5,107 nt of DNA. Source: Bacteroidia bacterium. Its GTDB lineage: Bacteria; Bacteroidota; Bacteroidia; Flavobacteriales; NORP286. The translations under genes were made by a program, and so were the position numbers. Location of the stretch: contig JAESTI010000151.1 of the NCBI GenBank assembly GCA_016763665.1, forward strand, positions 1 to 5,107, given 5' to 3'. Of this stretch, positions 1 to 5,107 are shown piece after piece (within the stretch, counting starts at the first letter, position 1; each line of letters begins with the position of its first letter). The notes below the pieces were generated by a model. The model saw nothing but the letters and a program-made list of their open reading frames with translations, was not told where the DNA came from and did not search any database.

Positions 1-69
1 TAATTCATCACGATAATAAAGCGCATCGCTGACACATTCTTGCAAACGTTCTGGCACAACTTGTTTCAT
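1..69 (-). CDS. N-terminal fragment of an unidentified leftward gene
   Basis: Reading leftward from an ATG (CAT at 67-69), 23 codons stay open to the window edge. The protein begins MKQVVPERLQ and continues with ECVSDALYYRDEL. I do not recognise the family from this short piece, which is soluble-looking with no signal peptide or membrane segment. The start is supported by an upstream candidate promoter on the same strand (about 125-155) and by the lack of any other use for this stretch. No Shine-Dalgarno sequence precedes the ATG, as is common in Bacteroidota. The gene is divergent from the ABC transporter operon, and an inverted repeat lies over its candidate promoter. That arrangement would suit an autoregulated gene, but this is inference. 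The open frame is short enough to be chance, so confidence is moderate. Confidence 0.5.
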   Translation of the reverse strand, partial: MKQVVPERLQECVSDALYYRDEL

Positions 70-124
70 GCAATTCAGCTAAATACGATCTCTTTAGACA
101 CGTTCTACCTTGTGTTTTTTTTTA

Positions 125-155
125 CAAAACTAAAATCGTGTCATTTTTCATGAAA
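125..155 (-). promoter_or_regulatory. Candidate Bacteroidota-type promoter for the leftward gene
   Basis: On the minus strand, TAGTTTTG (plus positions 132-125) matches the Bacteroidota -7 consensus TAnnTTTG. Nineteen bases upstream, TTTC (plus 155-152) is a three-of-four match to the -33 element TTTG. Transcription would start near position 118, inside a run of nine T on the plus strand (A on the transcript), giving a leader of about 50 bases before the ATG at 69. The -33 part lies inside the inverted repeat at 139-161. Confidence 0.4.
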
Positions 156-161
156 ATGACA
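139..161. repeat. Perfect 9-bp-arm inverted repeat, candidate operator
   Basis: The left arm TGTCATTTT (139-147) and right arm AAAATGACA (153-161) are exact reverse complements around the 5-base spacer TCATG. The symmetry, the length of about two helical turns, and the absence of a following T run fit a binding site for a dimeric regulator better than a terminator. It covers the -33 region of the leftward promoter, so a bound protein could block that promoter. It lies about 50 bp upstream of the -33 element of the rightward promoter. The regulator is unknown. Confidence 0.55.
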
Positions 162-168
162 TTGCTAA

Positions 169-199
169 TTAATTCCTTTTTCTTATGGAAAAGAATTAA
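169..199. repeat. Imperfect inverted repeat upstream of the transporter operon
   Basis: TTAATTC (169-175) pairs exactly with GAATTAA (193-199). After one unpaired C at 176, TTTTTC (177-182) pairs with GGAAAA (187-192) with one T-G wobble, leaving a TTAT loop (183-186). The total is 13 pairs with one bulge. It lies upstream of both candidate promoters, so neither predicted transcript would include it. A protein-binding dyad or chance AT-rich symmetry are both possible. Confidence 0.35.
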
Positions 200-207
200 C
201 CAAAGGC

Positions 208-236
208 TTGCTGGTATTTAAAAATTATTAAATTTG
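208..236 (+). promoter_or_regulatory. Candidate Bacteroidota-type promoter of the ABC transporter operon
   Basis: TAAATTTG (229-236) matches the -7 consensus TAnnTTTG exactly. TTG (208-210) lies 18 bases upstream, within the usual spacing for the -33 element of Bacteroidota promoters. Transcription would start at about 242-246, leaving a leader of roughly 25 bases before the ATG at 268. The first ATG in that leader (253) is followed by only one codon and a stop. An AAGG at 260-263, four bases before the gene start, is a weak ribosome binding site. Confidence 0.55.
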
Positions 237-267
237 CAACGCTAAAAATCTTATGTACTAAGGTATT

Positions 268-1200
268 ATGAACATTTCTGTTGAAAATTTGAGTAAAAAT
301 TATGGTCCACAAAAGGCAGTGGATGATATCAGTTTTGAGGTTAAAACAGGAGAAGTTTTAGGATTTTTAGGGCCAAACGGTGCAGGTAAAAGCACTACCA
401 TGAAAATCATTACCTGTTTCATAGCACCTTCAAGTGGTAATGTGAAAGTTGGTGAGTTATCTATCCATGAAGATGCGGCTGAAATAAAGAAAAAGATCGG
501 TTATTTACCCGAGAACAACCCTCTGTATTTAGATATGGCTGTTTTGGATTACCTGCGTTTTGTTGCAGAACTTCAAAATGTGCCAAAATCTATAATTGAT
601 TCTCGTATTCGTGAAATGGTTGGATATTGTGGCTTATCAGATGAAAAGCATAAAAAAATAGGTGAGTTGTCGAAAGGCTACCGTCAAAGAGTTGGACTTG
701 CGCAAGCAATGATCCATGATCCTGAAATTTTAATTTTGGATGAACCTACTTCCGGCCTTGACCCAAATCAAATTGTAGAGATCAGAAATTTAATTAAAGA
801 ATTAGGTAAGGAGAAAACTATTATTCTCAGTACTCATATTTTGCCTGAGGTAGAAGCAACTTGCGATAGAATATTGATCATTAATAAAGGCAAGTTAGTT
901 GCTGATGGTACGCCAGAATCTTTACAACAACAAGCACAAGGGCAAGAAATTCTTACAATAGAAATTGAGATGCCTAATGCAAATGGGGTGGATGCGACAA
1001 CAGCCTTGCAGGAATTACCTTCAGTAAATACAGTTCAAAAGTTAACAGATGGGGGAAATAGATTGCAAATTCAAAGCAAACCGGATATGTCTTCACGGAA
1101 ACCTGTTTTTCAATTGTGTGTTGACAAAGGATGGTTTTTAACAGAAATGTCTGTTGTACAAACCAAGTTGGAAGATATTTTCAGAGACTTAACAGATTAA
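268..1200 (+). CDS. ABC transporter ATP-binding protein, GldA/CcmA type
   Basis: This is the cytoplasmic ATPase subunit that should power the ABC-2 permease encoded next. Over 310 residues it shows all nucleotide-binding motifs in order: Walker A GPNGAGKS (35-42), a Q-loop region IGYLPE (77-82) with Glu where many ABC proteins have Gln, signature LSKGYRQ (134-140), Walker B ILILDEP (154-160) with catalytic Glu159, D-loop SGLD (162-165) and switch His190 in STH. Residues from about 228 onward form a C-terminal extension ending LEDIFRDLT, typical of the DRR/Nat/GldA-type ATPases (DUF4162-like). The length is close to the roughly 300 residues of Flavobacterium GldA. The ATG at 268 gives a standard N-terminus (MNISVENLSKNYG), so no other start is needed. 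It is the first gene of the operon, with 3 bases before the permease. GldA is the closest named relative I can suggest, but the neighbouring DUF4340 gene argues for a broader Gld-like transporter, so I give no symbol. Confidence 0.95.
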   Translation: MNISVENLSKNYGPQKAVDDISFEVKTGEVLGFLGPNGAGKSTTMKIITCFIAPSSGNVKVGELSIHEDAAEIKKKIGYLPENNPLYLDMAVLDYLRFVAELQNVPKSIIDSRIREMVGYCGLSDEKHKKIGELSKGYRQRVGLAQAMIHDPEILILDEPTSGLDPNQIVEIRNLIKELGKEKTIILSTHILPEVEATCDRILIINKGKLVADGTPESLQQQAQGQEILTIEIEMPNANGVDATTALQELPSVNTVQKLTDGGNRLQIQSKPDMSSRKPVFQLCVDKGWFLTEMSVVQTKLEDIFRDLTD

Positions 1201-1203
1201 GAG

Positions 1204-1929
1204 ATGCATGCTATTTGGGTTATAACAAAAAAAGAACTATCGGGATTTTTTGATTCTCTGATTGCCTATATTCTGCTTGTTGTATTCTTGGGCCTTAGTG
1301 GATTCTTTACATGGCTTTATGGTAGCGATGTGTTTTTGATAGGCCAAGCCAGCCTGAATTCCTTTTTCGGAATCGCATATTGGACATTGTTTTTCTTTAT
1401 CCCGGCTCTGACAATGGGAATGATTGCAGAGGAAAACAAAACCGGAACAATAGAAATATTAATTACAAAAGCAGTTAGTGATTGGCAAATTGTAGTGGGC
1501 AAATACCTGGCGTGTTTGTTATTAGTTGTAATTGCTTTGTTGTGTACATTACCTTATTACTTTACGATTGCTAAACTCGGCCCTATTGATCACGGAAGTG
1601 TATGGGGTGGGTATTTAGGGATGGTCTTTATGAGTTCCGCTTATATTGCTGTTGGGTTGTTTGCAAGCAGCATAACCAATAATCAGATTGTTTCATTCTT
1701 ACTAGCATTATTTATCGGATTATTTTTCCAAATATTATTCAGCGTTTTAGCTGGAAATTTCACCGGAACAATTGGAGCAATACTTTCTTACTTAAGCCTG
1801 GGGGATCATTTTGAATCCTTATCAAGAGGGGTAATTGATTCAAAAGACATTATCTATTTTATTTCAATAACAGGAACAGGTTTAATATTATCCCAAGTTT
1901 TATTATCAAAAAGAAATTGGGTTGATTAA
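1204..1929 (+). CDS. ABC-2 type transporter permease, GldF-like
   Basis: This inner-membrane protein of 241 residues should form the translocation path with the preceding ATPase. Six hydrophobic segments are visible at about residues 19-39, 54-74, 101-121, 134-155, 163-183 and 215-234, the usual ABC-2 topology. Between spans 2 and 3 is the cytoplasmic stretch EENKTGTIEILITKAVSD (76-93), which matches the conserved E(E)xxxGTxExLLxxPvs motif of ABC-2 permeases of the GldF/NosY kind. The N-terminus (VITKKEL then a first span) is also typical of this family. The length is about that of Flavobacterium GldF. The ATG at 1204 starts 3 bases after the ATPase stop, which implies translational coupling, and the next gene follows after 11 bases. 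The substrate cannot be read from the sequence. Confidence 0.93.
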   Translation: MHAIWVITKKELSGFFDSLIAYILLVVFLGLSGFFTWLYGSDVFLIGQASLNSFFGIAYWTLFFFIPALTMGMIAEENKTGTIEILITKAVSDWQIVVGKYLACLLLVVIALLCTLPYYFTIAKLGPIDHGSVWGGYLGMVFMSSAYIAVGLFASSITNNQIVSFLLALFIGLFFQILFSVLAGNFTGTIGAILSYLSLGDHFESLSRGVIDSKDIIYFISITGTGLILSQVLLSKRNWVD

Positions 1930-1940
1930 AGTTTAACAAG

Positions 1941-3458
1941 ATGAAGAGGAGTGCTATATATACCAAACTGTTTATTATTATTGGAATCTTCGTGTTACTG
2001 AATGTACTATCAAACAGGATGTTTTTCAGGTTGGACTTTACAGCCGATCAGCGATATACCTTAAGTAAAGCTACTAAAGATATTCTAGCGAATTTGGAAT
2101 CTCCAATCACAGTTAAGGCTTATTTTTCAGAAAATTTACCTCCGAAAATTGACAAAACCCGCAAAGATTTTCGGGAACAACTGATAGAGTTTTCCAATTG
2201 TTCAAATGGAATGTTGGTTTATGAATTTATCAATCCAAGTGAAGATGATCAATCTGAAATGAAAGCCCAACAGCAGGGCATCTCTCCAATCCTTGTCAAT
2301 ATTAGAGAGCGGGATCAAATGAAACAGCAAAGAGCCTATTTAGGAGCGGTTATACATTTAGGTGAGAACAAAGAGGTGATTCCGGTCATACAGCCAGGTG
2401 CAGCTATGGAATACGCATTAGCTACAACTATTAAAAAGTTATCCATTACTGAGAAGCCTAAACTTGCATTATTACAGGGGCATGGAGAACCTACAAAGGC
2501 AGCATTGATACAGGCTATACAAAATCTTGAAATTTTATATGAAATAGATGAGGTTGAATTAACTGATTCAAATGGGATAGGAGATGACTATAAAACATTG
2601 GTGATCATTGATCCTAAAGATTCTATTCCACTGTCTCATATTCAACACATCGATAACTTCTTTAATTCAGGAAGAAATGTTTATATAGCTACTTCAAGAA
2701 TTGATGCAGATCTACAAACAGCATATGCGAAGAGTAAATCAACTGGCTTAGAAATTTGGTTGAAAGATAAAGGAGTTATAATTGAAGATAATATCGTCAG
2801 AGATGTGGATTGTGGTTCTGTTACAGTGCAACAAAGAGCAGGATTCATGTCCTTTAATTCTCAAGTTAAGTTTCCTTATTTTCCAATAATATCCAATTTT
2901 ACCGAACACCCAATTACTTCAGGACTGGAGGCGATCGTTTTACCATTTACCAATGCACTTTCTTTTTCAGGTATAGATACATCAAAAGTTAAGATATATC
3001 CATTAGCACTTAGTTCTGCTAAATCCGGTGTGGAAAAACCACCATTTTATATAGATATTTCAAAAAACTGGACCGAAGTTGATTTTACCTTGGGATCACT
3101 CCCAATAGCTGTTGCCTTGGATGGTCAAATAAGTGGGGAGAATAATTCTCGATTAGTTGTTATTGGAAACGGCAATTTTGCTGTAAATGGAGAAGGGCAA
3201 AAAGCTCAGCGAGTGCACCCTGATAACGTGAATATAATGGTCAATGCTATTGATTGGTTATCGGATGATACAGGTTTAATAGAACTTAGAACAAAAGGAA
3301 TTACCTCAAGACCATTAGAGCAATTAGAAGATGATACCAAGACAATGATAAAATATACTAACGTTTTTGCTCCTATCATTTTAATTCTAATTTATGGTTT
3401 GTTTCGCTACCAAATGCAATCAAGAAAGCGTAAACGCTGGATGGAGGATAATTATTAA
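1941..3458 (+). CDS. GldG-family ABC transporter auxiliary protein
   Basis: This 505-residue protein has a hydrophobic span at about 8-24 and another at about 473-489 followed by a basic tail (RKRKR at 495-499). The positive ends suggest both termini are cytoplasmic and the large middle part is periplasmic. The stretch after the first span (FRLDFTADQRYTLSKATKDIL, about 29-49) is the hallmark opening of GldG-family proteins. It is followed by ITVKAYFSENLPPKI (56-70), EFINPSED (95-102) and the conserved LLQGHGE (177-183) seen in the ABC_transp_aux domain. The family is thought to work with ABC-2 transporters, and no enzymatic activity is established. Flavobacterium GldG is somewhat longer (about 550 residues) and is required for gliding. 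The wording of the N-terminal region here, and the DUF4340 gene after it, fit the wider GldG family found outside gliding bacteria. The ATG at 1941 lies 11 bases after the permease stop and lacks a clear Shine-Dalgarno sequence. Confidence 0.9.
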   Translation: MKRSAIYTKLFIIIGIFVLLNVLSNRMFFRLDFTADQRYTLSKATKDILANLESPITVKAYFSENLPPKIDKTRKDFREQLIEFSNCSNGMLVYEFINPSEDDQSEMKAQQQGISPILVNIRERDQMKQQRAYLGAVIHLGENKEVIPVIQPGAAMEYALATTIKKLSITEKPKLALLQGHGEPTKAALIQAIQNLEILYEIDEVELTDSNGIGDDYKTLVIIDPKDSIPLSHIQHIDNFFNSGRNVYIATSRIDADLQTAYAKSKSTGLEIWLKDKGVIIEDNIVRDVDCGSVTVQQRAGFMSFNSQVKFPYFPIISNFTEHPITSGLEAIVLPFTNALSFSGIDTSKVKIYPLALSSAKSGVEKPPFYIDISKNWTEVDFTLGSLPIAVALDGQISGENNSRLVVIGNGNFAVNGEGQKAQRVHPDNVNIMVNAIDWLSDDTGLIELRTKGITSRPLEQLEDDTKTMIKYTNVFAPIILILIYGLFRYQMQSRKRKRWMEDNY

Positions 3459-3467
3459 TAGAAAGAA

Positions 3468-4450
3468 ATGTTCAAGAAAATAAAGACTTTACATCTTGCA
3501 CTTGTTTTTGGTGCCCTTTGTTGATAGTATTTTTTGTTGAATCCAGTGAAGAGACGAAGAGTAAAGGCACATTTAATAAGGATTTGGTTAATGTGGATAT
3601 TGATAAAGTGAGCGCTATTAAGATTTTAACCAAGGCGAAAAATGAAGTTGATTTGATCAAAACCGATGGAAGTTGGCAAGTTAAAATAGGGGAGAATAAA
3701 TTTGGAAAAGCAGATGACGAGAAAATAGTTAGTGCGATCGATCAAATTGCAATTATAAAACCTTCCAATTTAGTATCTACTGATAAAGAGAAGTATAATG
3801 AATTTCAAGTTGATACTTCTGGTGTAAGAGTAAGAGTATTTGAAGGAGATAAAAGGACATTAGATATCATTTTAGGGAAATTCTCTTATAAAAGTCAAAG
3901 AGAAATGTATACCTATATTCGATTATCTGATGCGGATGAAGTGTATAGCGTTGAAGGGTTACTTGATATTACATTTAACAGGCAACTAGAATTTTGGAGA
4001 TATGATGTTATTATTGACAGTGATCCTGAAGATTGGACAAAACTAACTTATACATATCCTGGGGATAGTTCTTTTACAATAGAGTTGAAAGAGAATGGCT
4101 GGTTTCTCGATGGAATGATCCAGGTAGATTCAAATAAAGTTACCAAGAAATACTTTTCTAGGTTAAAATATCTTGCAAATTCTAATTTTACGGATGATGT
4201 AAATGCCAGTTCATTGAGTAATCCAATAATGTCTCTCAAAATCGATGTCGATGGTGAAGAACCAATTGTGGTAAATGGATATCCAAGTATTACTGATGAA
4301 AGTTCTTTGGTTATTACCTCATCTTTAAATAGTGATGCTGCTTTTACGATTAAAAGAAGTGATGATGTCTGCAAAAAACTATTTCCGAGAAAAGTTAGGT
4401 TTATTCCAGGAGAAGTAAAAGTATCCGATGTTCAAATAGGTACCAGTTAG
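3468..4450 (+). CDS. DUF4340 domain protein with an apparent frameshift in its N-terminal anchor
   Basis: The expected ATG at 3468, 9 bases after the GldG-family stop, encodes MFKKIKTLHLALVFGAL and then Cys and tandem stops TGA TAG (3522-3527). The -1 frame from TTG 3518 continues as LLIVFFVESSEET for 310 codons to TAG 4448-4450. Joined, these give a normal basic-then-hydrophobic anchor (about residues 2-24) and a 327-residue protein. The body looks like DUF4340. One unit has IKILTKAKNEVDLIK then DGSW (about 34-53, counted from TTG 3518), and a second has FTIELKENGWFLDG (186-199), suggesting two similar halves. DUF4340 proteins are commonly encoded beside GldG-family genes and are thought to sit on the periplasmic side of the membrane; their role is unknown. 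The body is free of stops, so the break is probably recent, an assembly error, or bypassed by a restart at TTG 3518 or 3521. Without the first exon-like piece, the remaining hydrophobic stretch is too short to span a membrane. Confidence 0.8.
3510..3527 (+). other. Frameshift site in the DUF4340 gene
   Basis: In the frame of ATG 3468 the codons are GGT GCC CTT TGT TGA TAG. Adding one T to the TTT run at 3517-3519 would give GGT GCC CTT TTG TTG ATA, joining the two frames in the middle of the hydrophobic anchor. The site does not form a canonical -1 slippery heptamer (X XXY YYZ) in the zero frame, and I see no strong stem-loop just after it. Confidence 0.75.
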
Positions 4451-4451
4451 A

Positions 4452-4748
4452 TTATCTCAGATTTTCTGGTAACACAGCATTGGGATCGTTAGGGTCAGTT
4501 AAATTAACACATTCTACAGATTTTATTTCGGGAACTGCTTTTATTAGCGCCTGCTCAACTCCCGCCTTTAAAGTCATCACGCTCATCGGACATTGCTCGC
4601 AGCTTCCTAAAAGTTTCAAGGATACATTCATTTCCTCGGATACTCCCAGTAATTCCACGTTTCCACCGTCAGCTTCTAAATAAGGTCTTATAGAATTTAG
4701 AGCTTCCTCAATTTTTTCAATTAGCGAATTATCAATCTTATTTTCCAT
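4452..4748 (-). CDS. NifU-like C-terminal domain protein (Fe-S scaffold/carrier)
   Basis: This 98-residue protein is essentially one NifU C-terminal domain. Residues 12-35 (KIEEALNSIRPYLEADGGNV then ELLG) carry the family hallmark RPyLxxDGGxV, and GSCEQCPMS (48-56) holds the CxxC pair (Cys50, Cys53) that binds an Fe-S cluster at a dimer interface in Nfu proteins. It is followed by TLKAGVEQAL (59-68) and VPEI (72-75). Nfu-type proteins carry and deliver Fe-S clusters to apoproteins in the cytoplasm. The length is usual for stand-alone NifU-domain proteins, which lack the N-terminal scaffold part of full NifU. The ATG begins one base after the stop of the upstream mrp-like gene, so the two are almost certainly cotranscribed and translationally coupled. 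Its stop is separated by one base from the stop of the convergent DUF4340 gene. The role in cluster delivery is inferred from the family. Confidence 0.95.
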   Translation of the reverse strand: MENKIDNSLIEKIEEALNSIRPYLEADGGNVELLGVSEEMNVSLKLLGSCEQCPMSVMTLKAGVEQALIKAVPEIKSVECVNLTDPNDPNAVLPENLR

Positions 4749-4749
4749 T

Positions 4750-5107
4750 TTATGCTGTTGTTTCTTCCGGTTTAGGTTCTTTCTTATTATTAATAATTGA
4801 TATTTGTTGCGCTACTTTCTCTGATAGTTCTTTGAAAAGAATAGCTGACTCAGAACCTTCATCTAAACTAATCGGACTACCTGAATCACATGATACCCTT
4901 ATTTGTTCTATAATAGGAAGGCTTCCTAAAAATTCAATCTCCTTTTCTTGAGATAATTTTTCAGTTCCTCCTTTTCCAAAGATATAATACTTTTTATCCG
5001 GCATATCTTCCGGAGAGAAATAAGACATATTCTCAACCAACCCTATAATGGGAATATTAATTTTAGGATTTTGAAACATTCCGACTGCCTTTTTTACATC
5101 TGCTAAA
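4750..5107 (-). CDS. Mrp/ApbC/Nbp35-family P-loop ATPase, C-terminal part
   Basis: The frame is open from the right edge to a stop at 4750-4752, so 118 C-terminal residues are visible and the 5' end, with the P-loop, lies outside. The ATG at 5079 is internal: the frame continues upstream as LADVKKAVG before MFQ, matching the Mrp pattern (A)xDVxxaixMF. Next come the family block PIIGLVENMSYF, the segment DKKYYIFGKGGTEKL, and LGSLPIIEQIR followed by DSGSPI, which resembles the LGxIPLxxxIRxxxDxGxP motif. Mrp/ApbC proteins are cytoplasmic ATPases that bind and transfer Fe-S clusters. Many of them have a CxxC pair soon after ENMSYF. Here that place reads SPEDMPDKKYY with no Cys, and the only visible Cys is in RVSCDSG. 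Bacteroidota homologues that I recall share this form. The C-terminal tail is charged and probably disordered (NNKKEPKPEETTA). It forms an operon with the NifU-like gene. Confidence 0.93.
   Translation of the reverse strand, partial: LADVKKAVGMFQNPKINIPIIGLVENMSYFSPEDMPDKKYYIFGKGGTEKLSQEKEIEFLGSLPIIEQIRVSCDSGSPISLDEGSESAILFKELSEKVAQQISIINNKKEPKPEETTA

Noticed and set aside
115..123. Run of nine T as a terminator tail
   Set aside because: Only a four-pair stem (TTGT/ACAA) flanks it and no gene ends nearby; it more likely forms the A-rich leader of the leftward transcript.
253..261. Two-codon upstream open frame (ATG TAC TAA) in the leader of the ATPase gene
   Set aside because: Too short to support as a regulatory leader peptide and expected by chance in AT-rich DNA.
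1317..1502. Minus-strand open frame inside the permease gene
   Set aside because: Shadow of the permease coding sequence, with no family likeness and no start signals.
3513..3521. Programmed -1 ribosomal frameshift at CCCTTTG
   Set aside because: The zero-frame phasing (GCC CTT TGT) does not fit X XXY YYZ and no clear downstream pseudoknot or upstream Shine-Dalgarno stimulator is visible; a lost T is simpler.
3472..3660. Minus-strand open frame over the 5' end of the DUF4340 gene
   Set aside because: Low-complexity Leu/Ser-rich antisense translation. The plus-strand frames here are explained by the split DUF4340 anchor.
4048..4374. Minus-strand open frame of 108 codons inside the DUF4340 gene
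   Set aside because: Lies wholly antisense to a clear coding region and its translation resembles no known protein.
4441..4471. Inverted repeat TACCAG (4441-4446) with CTGGTA (4466-4471) as a bidirectional terminator
   Set aside because: Only six pairs with a 19-base loop, no GC-rich stem and no T run; too weak to call.
4480..4683. Plus-strand open frame opposite the NifU-like gene
   Set aside because: Antisense shadow of a strongly recognised NifU-domain gene.

Overview
The window looks like chromosomal DNA from a member of the Bacteroidota. It is AT-rich, the start codons have weak or no Shine-Dalgarno sequences, the intergenic region carries promoter elements of the Bacteroidota type (TAnnTTTG), and the Gld-type ABC transporter proteins and the Mrp variant resemble those of this phylum. 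I cannot place it at genus level.

Layout. Positions 1-69 hold the first 23 codons of a leftward gene that runs off the left edge and that I do not recognise. Positions 70-267 are a divergent intergenic region with a candidate promoter in each direction and two inverted repeats, one of them a perfect 9-bp-arm dyad that looks like an operator. Positions 268-4450 form a tight rightward operon of four genes with gaps of 3, 11 and 9 bases: an ABC ATPase of the GldA/CcmA type, an ABC-2 permease of the GldF type, a GldG-family auxiliary membrane protein, and a DUF4340 protein. Positions 4452-5107 are a leftward pair, the C-terminal part of an Mrp/ApbC/Nbp35 P-loop ATPase followed by a small NifU-like Fe-S scaffold protein. 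The two blocks are tail to tail with a single base between stop codons.

How the genes work together. The ATPase and the six-span permease should form an ABC-2 transporter in the inner membrane. The GldG-family protein has one membrane span at each end and a large domain between them that should be periplasmic. The DUF4340 protein should be anchored by its N-terminus and face the periplasm. This ATPase/permease/GldG/DUF4340 set recurs in many bacteria as a module whose substrate is not known. The gliding-motility names come from Flavobacterium gldA, gldF and gldG, and a motility role here is only a possibility. The mrp-nifU pair belongs to Fe-S cluster assembly and is probably an unrelated neighbour.

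The most notable anomaly is in the DUF4340 gene. Its expected ATG (3468) opens a reading frame that stops after 18 codons in the middle of the membrane anchor, while the rest of the gene continues in the -1 frame. One missing T in a T run near 3517-3519 explains it completely, so this is either a real frameshift, an assembly error, or less likely a recoding or restart site.
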